NCBI GenBank assembly: GCA_914767885.1
Contig: CAJZBQ010000032.1
Span: 868,001 to 932,000, forward strand
Direction of reading: 5' to 3'
DNA length: 64,000 bases
Source: Blepharisma stoltei
Lineage: Eukaryota > Ciliophora > Heterotrichea > Heterotrichida > Blepharismidae
Under the pieces are notes generated by a model, which saw only the letters and a program-made list of their open reading frames with translations, did no database searches and was not told the DNA's origin. Position 1 is the stretch's first letter. The number at the start of each line of letters is the position of its first letter. This document shows, piece by piece, positions 53,647-63,600 of this stretch. The position numbers and the translations under genes were made by a program.

Positions 53647-55730
53647 CTAATTGAATATCAACGCCAAAATTCCCATAGCCAATCCCAAAGCATTATTTGC
53701 ACAAAAGATATTATAAGCGCCTTGAAGAATTGCAAAGGTTGATATATATTTATCTACTTCTCCATACTGTGAAATAAGGTAGACTTTTCCATCCCCATTA
53801 TCAACTACATATAACTCGTTTTCTCCTATGCATAATCCCCTGGCTTGGTTCAGCCCACTCATCATAGATACTGACTCATTTGATTTTTCTCTATAAATTA
53901 GCACCTCTTTATCAGTACTATAATAAATTCCATAGCTGTTAGCAGTTACTCCCCAAGCAGAATCATAATTTGAATCAATAGTTTGTGTTGAGCTAGATTT
54001 TTCATCTAAATTTGACTTTATAAGAGTCCCTGATTTTTGCCCATTTTCACTGTTAACCCAATATATTACTAAATATAGCAATTTATCCTTAAAAATAGGA
54101 ATATTTATATTATTCTAAAATATCAATATTTAATATGCTATTTTGAATTAAATGGGGCAACATATTTATATATAATGGCATTTTTCCTGCATTAATCCTT
54201 AAAAATATGAAAATTTGGTAAGGATAATATAAATTTGAAGGGAATATGATAAATTATGGCCCGAGCCTCCTTTTGGCTGTGGCTATACTGACGTTCTCGA
54301 CGTTGGAGGGGTTAATTTAACCAATAAATGCTGAAAAAGCCAACCCCCTTTCGAAATCTAGAGATATCGGTATAGCCAGCCAAAAGGAGACTCGGGCTAT
54401 ATAAAATTGTCGTTAACTTCTAAAGCTGCTGGTGAGCTCACTGAAGTTAAATACAGTCCAGAAAACGCTGTATATCCAGAATCAGAAGTCCCCAAATACA
54501 AATCAGAAGCATAAAGCAGATAAATTTCATTTTTAGCTTTATCAGCTACATACACATTTCCATAATCGTCAACAGAGCACTCATAAGGTTCATCACCATT
54601 ATAAACCACTACAAAATTATCTGATTTCAGCTCCAAACCACTATAAGTTTGTTTATATTCAAATTGATATTCCTCAAATAACAACTATTTTATTATTTTT
54701 TTCTATAAAATTCCCTATATCCCTATAATAAAATTTTTCCTAATTCCCGCCATCCTTTTTTTCTGTCACTTTTAGTATAAACTTTTCCGCTCCCTGAATC
54801 TGCAACATATAAAAATTGGTTATCTTCATCTGCACAAATCCCTGTTGGCTTATTTAAGCCTACAACGATATCATAAGGCTCACTAGTGCTTCCTCTGAAA
54901 TAAACTGTGACCTTTCCAGAGGCAGATTCTTCTGTAAAACTAGTAACTAATAAATATACAAATCCAGTAGGTAAATCGTCTCTTATGAAATTTTTAGTCT
55001 CGATAAATTCAGTTGGTGTTTGCAAAAATGAGGTTGTTTGGCCTGCTTTTATTAAGGAAATTGACCCATCTACAGAAATCTCATACTGCCGTCCTTGATA
55101 TTCGACTGTATATATTTGAGAATCTGAATAAATATCATAATCATAAAATGGCGACATTTGTAAGATATCGGCACCGCTCATTCGGGATTTTATGATTATG
55201 AGGCTTGCTTTTATATGGAAAGTCTATCCCTCACAAGACAGTTAAGCAACTCAAATGGAGAGTTACCCTTTGGCCTGCCCCTCAGGAATTTGAAAAAGCC
55301 TATAGTTATCCACTTCCATCCTGCGACAGCAAAGGAGTCTTTAGTCTTTACACAGCCTCAAGGAAGACAGTAATCTCTCACTCTTGAGCTTTCGAAGTCG
55401 GCAACACTGTTTCAAGCGTGCCCTGGCTCATCAAAGCAGGCCAGCCCAGACGCCTTTGGCCGATAAGTCTAAAAATGGTGAAAGTTCTTGGTGCGGCTAC
55501 CCTTGCAGTGAATGTTAAGCAGGACGCTACGCGTCGAGATTTCTTTAAGTTTATGAATAACCATTGTCAATTCTTGTCGGTTGGTCATCAAAATCAGAGT
55601 CTGTAGCTACTTTTACTGCATCTCCATCAAAAGTTTCATCTAAAGTAATTGTAGTTGGCTCCTCTATTGTAATTTGGTCTGAATCTTGAGCGAAAGTTAA
55701 TGCAACTAAGCAAATATATATCAATTTCAT
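53647..55730 (-). CDS. Secreted NHL/beta-propeller-like protein
   Basis: ATG 55730: MKLIYICLVALTFAQDSD is a classical signal peptide. After the SINE-like insertion (55190-55575) come propeller-like blades: KPTGICADEDNQFLYVADSG, SGKVY, CSVDDYGNVYVADKAKNEIY, ARGLCIGENELYVVDNGDGK, VYLISQYG, ending LGLAMGILALIFN (hydrophobic; possible GPI or tail anchor), TAG 53647. The VADSGSGKVY / VADKAKNEIY / VVDNGDGKVY repeat is NHL-like. IESs 54681-54730 and 54108-54401 restore frame. The junction across 55190-55575 is out by one base, so that exon boundary is unresolved. Confidence 0.62.
54108..54401 (-). other. TA-bounded IES, 294 bp, containing a palindromic MITE
   Basis: Between TA 54106-54107 and TA 54400-54401, codon phase 2-3. 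Removal gives EVNDNFINIPIFKDKLLY. The palindrome 54259-54399 occupies one end. Confidence 0.75.
54259..54399. repeat. Palindromic MITE with GC-rich arms
   Basis: Arms GCCCGAG(C/T)CTCCTTTTGGCT and GGCTATACTGA pair imperfectly with TATCGGTATAGCCAGCCAAA and AGGAGACTCGGGC. The centre includes GACGTTGGAGGGG. Confidence 0.75.
54681..54730 (-). other. TA-bounded IES, 50 bp
   Basis: Between TA 54679-54680 and TA 54729-54730, codon phase 2-3. Removal joins RELGKIL to FEEYQFEYKQ. A second TTA three bases away is an alternative left edge. Confidence 0.6.
55190..55575. mobile_element. SINE-like insertion in the propeller gene
   Basis: GC-rich block with approximate duplications tttatgatta (about 55189) and tttatgaata (about 55551). 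It contains TATAGTTATCCACTTCCATC and GCTTTCGAAGTCGGCAACAC. Exact joining of the duplications leaves the host frame shifted, so either the edges or the host gene have decayed. The edges are approximate. Confidence 0.55.
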
Positions 55731-55860
55731 TGTAAAACGGATTTAAAAGACATTTTTAATAACTTAGAAAATTTATGCAGTTTCTAATCATTTTTTATAA
55801 TCTTTATCAAATGCACTAATTCAGGCTGAAAATTTTATTAATTATGAATAATAATAATTT

Positions 55861-56462
55861 ACATAAAATGGCGGACGGCGACCGGCCCACCCTCTCAGTG
55901 GTGATTACCCATGTATATCCGGGCATGGTTTTTGGAGCCAGAGTTAGCCCAACAACGCCTGGGGCCTCGAAGCGAGAGGCCTAAGCGCAAAAGCCGCTGT
56001 TTTTGTGACCGAACCCATGGGCAGTTACTCGTGACTTATTTTTGCCAGCAGCGCTCAGCCCAGTGGTGCCCGAAATGAGGCAGGGCGACTTACCTGCCTA
56101 AGCTGCTTTTGCGGCTCGCCCCGAATGGCGAAAGCTGTTGAGTTCTTTCTCGGGGTGACCCGAAAAGAGGGGAAGGCGAGTTAGACAACTAAACGGGGGT
56201 CTCTCCAGTTTAAAAGGTGCCCTTCAATGGGCAGATCTGGCGGACGACGCGGCAGTGTTGGCGTAAACTTAGGCGACGATCCAATTTGGAAATGGAGGCG
56301 GTCAGCAAAGCCGGTATGAGACGGCCTTGACAATTCCTCTACCGAGAAACGGGGGTTTCGGCCCGGGCTTGGTGAACGCTCTGCCACCATACGGGAAACC
56401 GTAGAATGCTTCCTCGGACGTAGTGGGGACCTTAAATACCTAGCGTTAATCTAATCTAATCT
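55861..56462 (+). mobile_element. GC-rich SINE-like element, family G, copy 2
   Basis: Exact 21-bp duplication (55840-55860 and 56463-56483; begins aattatgaataataat). 5' end ACATAAAATGGCGGACGGCG; 3' tail TAATCTAATCTAATCTAAT. About 600 bp, nearly identical to the inverted copy 26772-27382 (for example CCCATGTATATCCGGGCATG, GGCGACGATCC). Intergenic, between divergent genes. The shared body has no ORF intact in both copies. Confidence 0.9.
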
Positions 56463-56678
56463 AATTATGAATAATAATAATTTTTTGAAATTAATTCGCA
56501 AAATTAAATAGTAAAAAAATCCTAATGGGTTAATTTATAATAAAATTATATGGCCAAATATAGTCTTATTTTACATAAATTTCTTGCTTATCACTAATGG
56601 CATTATTCATTCTTTATTTGTATTATTACAAATTTGTCGTAATATTAAAAACAAATCCAGAATAATTAATTTCTAAAA

Positions 56679-59600
56679 ATGAGTAAATCAGATGACGAAG
56701 AAAATGTATTTTATATATAGATTTCTACAAGGACAGTCGAAATCAGAAGAGAAATAGAGTTATTAAAAAAGGTCCTCATTAAATCCTCAAACTCTCCTTT
56801 AGACTTAATTTTGAAAAACACCAGTGAAAAACCTAACCAGCTCAATGAGCGAAAAACTCTTCAGCAAGCTGAAAATCTCCAAATTTATCTAAATTCGTGC
56901 CGCAAAGGTCCAGATATTTATGCACTGTTTTCACAATGCTCACAGTCATCAAGAATTAATATACCATTTATAATAGGTAAAAATGGAGATTTCGCCAAGG
57001 TCCTCGATTTTCATATAAAAATTATTAAATCCTTTGCCTTTATAGAGTTTATTTTGGATATAAAAATCCCTGAAACTCTTTTATACGTCCCATCCCAATC
57101 CTGCCCAGTTTTTTTGTGGAATAATTCCTTTGGAAATATTGCTTCCTATATCAATGATCAAGCAATTGATAAATTTTTTGATACTGTAGAATAAATTGAA
57201 ACACAAATAAAATGGGCGCGACGTCGCCAACCTGTCATCTTCGGATCCGTTCAGAGATTGGCACATTGCTGCGCCTGAAGCGAAAGAGATCAGTAAAGGA
57301 GAATACTGGTACTGGGCATTTGTGTTTTGTTAGGTTTTGTCTCCCTCGCCTGGCAATTGAGAAAATAGTTTTTTATCTCTAGAGACTACTAATTCCGACG
57401 GTAAATACATCCCGATATTAGCTAAAAACTTTATCCTGCTGGAACTCAGTTACTGAAGCTATAGCTGTGGGTGCCTAATATGTGCACTCCAAGGTTCCAA
57501 GGCAGAATTAAGAGCCATGCCGAAAGTCGAAGCATAGTTATCTTTGATAGAATGCGGACAAATCCAGCAAAATTGAACAAGTCATCCCCAAAAGCTACTT
57601 TGGATGTATCATTAAACAAGGAGATCCTGATCTTTAACCTATCCTAAAAGCAGAACAAATTGAAGTAAAATCGCGATATAAAGTCCCTAAATACATACAC
57701 ATTGCTATGAATGATAAAATCACCCTATGCTACTCAGCATTTGAAGCTCGCGAAGTTTTTGAGAATTGCCCTCATTATATGCACAGGCTACAAAGATATA
57801 TTCCTCCTACCACAAATTTAGCCTCAAAAATCCGAATCCATTGATCAGGATCTCGAATTGAAGCAGTTTGTAGTATTTCTAATAATATTTCTCTAGGCAA
57901 GCTAGAAAGAAAAGGCAACCTCAGCTTTCAGCCAGTCATGAATAACCTAAAACAGACAATTTCTTATAGCTTTTCTAGCAAAATTCTGCCTACCTCTTTC
58001 TCTATGTCAATGCCATTCAAGCCGCTCCATCAAAAACGGTCTTTAAAAGAGAAGCTAAATAAGCCAAAAAATCCGTTTAAAACTCATATTATGGTGACTG
58101 AGCCTTGTGAGGCTGAATCTCTGCAGATAAAGCCAGGCTCTGAAACATTGATGACTGAAGAAATCCACCCTGATGAGGACTCCTTTTTAAGCAGCAATAA
58201 TCAGAGGAGTTCAGCTGAGGAAAATGCAGATATTGAAAAATTTATAGTAAAGTTTTCAGGATTGCCGAAATTAAAAATTATTTTTACACATCAGCCGATT
58301 CCTGAGCTAGTTAAAGCGGTTAATGCGTTGGTGGCTGTTATAAATCAATTATTTTTGAGAAAAAATAATCAGTTGCAAGAACTATTTGTGGATTTTATTA
58401 AAGATTCTAACTTCCTCCCCTATAAGCGAGTAAGTAAAACAATTGGAGATTCCAATTAAATTTTTAAAAAAAATAATTGATATATAAATGATAATTCTAT
58501 TATAAATTTTATAAATAAATTAATCCAATAAAATTTTGCGAATTTTTAAGTTACAAAAAAAAATTAACCCCTTTTACAAATTTTTTTGTTCGCTGACGAG
58601 AGAGGAAGTAATGAAAAATGGGTTTTACTTTCATGTAAAGGGTATAAAATAATTGGCGACGAGCTTTCACGTGTACTCAAGCCGAAATTTCTGCCGAAGC
58701 TTGAAAATATTAGGTCAAAAACCCATATAAAGAAGCCTTTTGCTAGAGATTATGAAATTAACGTATCGAAAATTGATGATTTGATCATCCCTGAAAGGAA
58801 AATAGGAAACGATACTATAATTTATGATAAAAATATAGAGATTTTGGCTCATTCTTTTGAAGAGCAAGCTTCGAAGCTGGATAATTCTCCTATTGGAAAT
58901 ATTCACCTTACTCCCCCTCCGTAAGTGGGGTTAATTTATTTTTTTATTATAAATTTTGTTAAAAAATTCCAATCTGTGTTGAGAAGTAAAAATTAAGTTA
59001 ACTTGTAAAATTATTTTTAAAATGCAAGCTGTTGAAAATTAAACTGAATTTTAAAGATTTCATTATAATAATTATCACTTATATAGCAAATTTTGTTCCC
59101 TCATAAAAAAATTTTATATTAAAAAAATTTTTGTTCACTCACAATGGTTGATTTTTACCCAAAAATAAGAATTTTTTCAATGGTTTTGTTCGCTCACAGA
59201 GGGGTAGTTAAAGAAATCCAGGAATCAACCACAAAATCATACTTAGAGCAAAAAAAATCAGACCATTTAGGAAGGATTCCTTGTAATATGATAGGAATTA
59301 TGCCACACAAATTAGATAATCCTATTACCAGCTTTATAGATAACCACAAAGAAGTGCCAATAAAGCCTCTAAAACACAGAGAACGATTTAAGCACTTATA
59401 TTTAGTAGGCCTAGAAAACAAAAGAATAGATTTAGCATCAAAGCAGCTTGACGAAATCACAAAAAGTTTTGATAAAAAACTAAAAGCAGCCCAAGAAGGC
59501 AGAAAAGACGCAAATACAATCACTGGGCTTGTGAATTTTTTAAACAGCCATGAAAAATTAATTGAAAAATCTATTCAAGAATCTTATGAAAAATGCAAAC

Positions 59601-59890
59601 AAAGCGAAACGCTTTGCCCTTACTTTGAAAGTCGCACCAACCACGAAATGGAAAGAATTCACAAAGGATTTTACAGCTGCCTAAAGCCAGGATACGAAAT
59701 AGGACTTCGAAACAAACTAAAAAGAAGCCATAAAGGCTTGAACATTTCTTCAAATGATTTTGAAGAATTTGTAAAAAATTTAACTGAAAGTTTGGCAAAT
59801 AATAACTTTTTTGAAGAAGAAGCGAAATTAATCACAGATCGTGCTCGCAGTTTTGAAAAAGAAATTGTAAGTATTCATGATGAAAAATAA
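56679..59890 (+). CDS. Large unknown protein interrupted by an intron, a SINE-like element and two MITEs
   Basis: ATG 56679 (MSKSDDEEN), a 15-nt intron, then one frame to about 57187 (ISTRTVEIRREIELLKKVLI, FGNIASYINDQAIDKFFDTV). It continues after the SINE-like insertion (EQIEVKSRYKVPKYIHIAMN) to 58408, after a 201-bp MITE (KDSNEKWVLLSCKGYKIIGD) to 58909, and after a 300-bp MITE (HLKEIQESTTKSYLEQKKSD) to TAA 59890. About 750 aa. The last part is helical and highly charged; the middle has a basic Pro/Ser linker. No domain recognised. Left-side TAA in the target duplication is CAA in the right copy, so excision must keep the right copy. Confidence 0.68.
56706..56720 (+). other. 15-nt spliceosomal intron
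   Basis: GTATTTTATATATAG directly after GAA AAT; it contains an in-frame TAG, and removal opens about 480 bp of coding sequence. Confidence 0.88.
57201..57651 (+). mobile_element. SINE-like insertion, 451 bp
   Basis: 13-bp duplication agaa(t/c)aaattgaa (57188-57200 and 57652-57664), one mismatch. 5' end ACACAAATAAAATGGGCGCG; GC-rich body with TCGGATCCGTTCAG. The single C-to-T change makes a stop in the left copy. Confidence 0.8.
58410..58610. mobile_element. F-type MITE, 201 bp, in an exon
   Basis: TA-ACTTCCTCCCCTATAAGCGA at left, core AATTGATATATAAATGATAA, right CGCTGACGAGAGAGGAAG-TA. Codon phase 3-1 on both sides; removal gives FIKDSNEKWVLL. Confidence 0.7.
58911..59210. mobile_element. 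F1-type MITE, 300 bp, in an exon
   Basis: TTA-CTCCCCCTCCGTAAGTGG at left (hairpin arm largely lost), direct-repeat end right (TTTTTGTTCACTCACAATGG ... GTTCGCTCACAGAGGGGTAG-TTA). Phase 3-1; removal gives NIHLKEIQESTTK. Confidence 0.72.
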
Positions 59891-59948
59891 ATATTTTAAT
59901 ATTTCTTAATGGGAAAAAATGTAAAAAATCAAGGACTTTACTATAAAT

Positions 59949-60353
59949 TTACAAAAATTCTTTGTTTAGTCTTGGGCGAAGTCTTTGATGAATAGGGCTT
60001 TCATTTTCAGCGTCTTCTTTTTCTATATTTTCAAGCTGTTTAAAAATTTTAATTCTTGATTTACGCTTACTATGCATTGATATAGGTGTAATAGAAGGCA
60101 ATTTTTTTTCTTTTTCAATATTTATGCTTAAATCATTTGAAAAATCATTTATATCGACTGAAATTTTCAGTCTGTGGCTTGATATCTGTGGAAGTCTACA
60201 TGTAGCATTATGAGGAGATATTGACAAGCTGTATCTAAATGGCTGTCGTAAATGCTCTTTGATAACTTTCAATGGAATTCTGCTAGATTGAATATTTTTG
60301 TGCTTATTGAGTTCAACTGAATCATCAAGGTGAGATAAATAATTAACAAACAT
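59949..60353 (-). CDS. Small basic protein of unknown function (134 aa)
   Basis: ATG 60353 (MFVNYLSHLDDSVELNKHKN), TAA 59949, uninterrupted. Basic, Ser/Pro-containing (HSKRKSRIKIFKQLENIEKE, HQRLRPRLNKEFL). No domain recognised. Convergent with the preceding gene and divergent from the GAF gene. The gap 60354-60655 is AT-rich with nothing seen. Confidence 0.55.
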   Translation of the reverse strand: MFVNYLSHLDDSVELNKHKNIQSSRIPLKVIKEHLRQPFRYSLSISPHNATCRLPQISSHRLKISVDINDFSNDLSINIEKEKKLPSITPISMHSKRKSRIKIFKQLENIEKEDAENESPIHQRLRPRLNKEFL

Positions 60354-60655
60354 TTACATTTTTGTTTGAATTTAGAATTGTTATGAATTTATTACTAAAA
60401 TAAATAAATTATTATTTCATCGACTATTTATAATTAATTATATTTTATTTTAAATTTTTTAGCTATTTATTTATTAACTAGTCCAATATATTAAATAAAT
60501 TTCTATTAAACAGAGTTTAGGTTTAATTCTATTGATTATTTAATTATTTTTATATATCCATTACCAGATACTTTTAAATCCACCACTTTGCTAAGCCCAT
60601 AAATTCAAAAATTTCACAATAATCTAGTAGTTATAATCTTGTCTAATAATATAAT

Positions 60656-63600
60656 ATGACAGAAACTTTAAACCCTTTGGCTCATTCAAATGACATCAGA
60701 GCTATGCCGCCTCCTGATAAAAACCATAAAAGCACACTCATAACTGCAGGTGCTGGCGAAATTGTGCTTACAATAATCACGCAATTAAATGAATTATTCA
60801 CAGAGCATCATAAATCTTTTGTTGAAATTGAAAAAAAGATAATAAACCTATGCAAAAATCTAACTGGCGCTTCTTGAGTAGAAATTTTGATAAAACAAAA
60901 TGACAAACTGCAAGTATTAGGAAGCAAACAAATCCATGATTTTTTAGAAATAAATCCAAGCTCACTCCCAGGCTTTGTTGCAGAGCATAATTTAAGTCAG
61001 ATAATTAATAACCCACACACATCCACTTTTTACTCAACTTTTACAGAAAAAATTTTGCCTTTTTCTATTATTGATAACGCATTAATAGAGCCTACATCGC
61101 TATGTGCAGTACCTTTTACAAGCGGGTCACATGAAGTCAAAGGTGTTATAATGCTTTTTGATAAACTTGACCAAAATAAAGCTTTAAGCTATTTCACTAT
61201 GAATGATGTGCACATTGTGCAATCAATTGGAATTGTAATGACACAGATTATAGTTACCCAAAGCCATTTTTCTGAAATTCATAGAAAATTAAATGTTTCA
61301 GCTTCATTGAGAGAAGAATTAATTAATATTCTATTTATAATAAATTAATTTCCTAATAAATATGCTATAATTTAATACAAATTAATAGTAAATGGCTTAT
61401 AAATGAAGTGTCAACCCAGATTTTCAAAAGGATGAAACTAGTGAAAAGATGCCGAGAATTAATAAAAAAAGATAAAATTGTCAATGAGAATATGGTTACA
61501 CTGATAAAAGACTGTATGCAAGCTCATGGTGTAATTCTACACATTAATATCAACAATGATTTAAAAATGAGATTTATTCAAGGCTTTGAAAATTTTTCTC
61601 AGGATGTCCACAGCTTTAAAACACAAACCAGCTTTTATTCTGCATTTACAACAAAAAAGATGATAAATATACAGGATCTAGCCAGTGAGCCATTATGAGA
61701 AGAAGACAAGCCAAAATTATTTAGGAGCTTATTATCATGCCCTATTATTAATAAAAATGACTATGTGTTAGGTGTCATTGAATTTTTCAGGCAAGATAAA
61801 TTTATACTTAATTCTGCTTATTTAGCAGATGCTAAAAGCCTTATTTTTTTACAAAACATAATTTTTTTTAATTTTAATCATGGGCATTCCAAACAAAATA
61901 AATATACTACGCTTGATGAAAAAATTGCTAAGTTTTTAATTAGTGCACTAGGAAAAATTTCACACGGAAAATGGGCATTAATATGAGAAAAAGAAAAAAA
62001 TACCTCCCAATTAGCCCAAGAAGCTGAACTGAATAGGCTTGTTATGTCTCTTTATTCATTTTATGCTAATTTTGATATATTTTATGATTATACAAATTTA
62101 TTTGAGCAGGCACAAAAAAGCTTAAAAAGAATTATTTCTTATGACGCTATAGTGATATATATAGTAGATACATCAAGGGAGCTATTTTGGACACACAAAA
62201 GTGATAAGGATGAAGGATTTACGTTGCCTATAAATAAAGAAAATTTAGCTGGGCTTGTATATGAATCAAAAAAAATAATAACTCTTCCAGACGATGATAT
62301 TTTGATTTCTGACCATCACCATTATTCAGGAAAATTTGTATTAGGAATTCCGCTTATAAGCAAGATTTTATGTTCCAAAATAATTGGCGTGGCCATAATA
62401 TCATATAGGAATTTATTTTTCAAAACATTATTTTTTATATAATTAATTAATATAAAAAATTAAAATAAACCCTAATATCACGATCCTCACACATATTTGA
62501 CTATGAAGAAACTGATTACATAAGCTGTTTTCTTTCCAATATTACCCGCACCTTAGAAGAAATTCATGTGCATACTTTAAAACTTGTCCATCAAACCACA
62601 GAAATTGAGCATGAAAGTCCTACAGCCTATCTAAAACGTATGCACACTGAAAAAATCCGAGGAGACGAAATCATCAGAAGGCGTAGCTCTTATGAATCTC
62701 AAGATATAGCGACACTATGAAAAAACAATATCATCATTGATTTATTGTTCCACATAGGCACCCTTTCTCCAGACCAGCTTGAAAAAATCACTGATTTTCG
62801 GCAAATTATTGACAATGATGAGAGGCCGCTTCATACTTTTGCAAATAATCTAATGAAAGTTGTAGAGTGCAGGGCAGCGTCTTTATTGCTAAAAGATCTG
62901 ACTGAAGAGCATTTATTTAGTTTGCCTTCAGAAACGCTAGTTAAGCCTTCAGGACTAATAAATTATTGCTTACAGAACGGAAAATTAATTTTATATAGAA
63001 ATGAAGCCTATAAAGCTATGCAGTTTGATGGGCATGTAGATAGCCTTGGAATCAATGAAAATGTAGAAAGCATATTATGCGTCCCTATTTATAATTTCTG
63101 TAACAATGTAGACGGAGTTTTGTGCTTTGTAAACTCACCTGATAATTTCCCTCCAGAAACCGTCACTTTAGCTAGGTTTTTATCATTGATTCCGAGAGAA
63201 ATTTTGCAGACTAAGGATATTAATATAGAAAGCTGGCAAAATATTTTGAAGGAAAGCAGGAAACATAAAATGCTGCTACAATGGTGCAAGCAAATTTTTA
63301 CAGTAGGAAATCATGCTCAATATAAACAAATTTTAGCTAAAAATATTATTGAAAAATTGACTGATGTTACTGAGGTTGGGATTTTGTTACAGTCTATATT
63401 AGAAATTATGTGCTCATTGACAAATTCTGAAGACTCAAGAGGGATTTTTGTGTCTGGAGGAGAATTCACTGTTTATAACTCAAGAGGAGTAATTTCTCAT
63501 TATTTACAGGATTCTGATAAAGAAAAATACATGAAAATCATAAAGAAAGATAGACCATTGTCTTTATCTAAATATGAAGATAGAGAAAATACTATAATTT

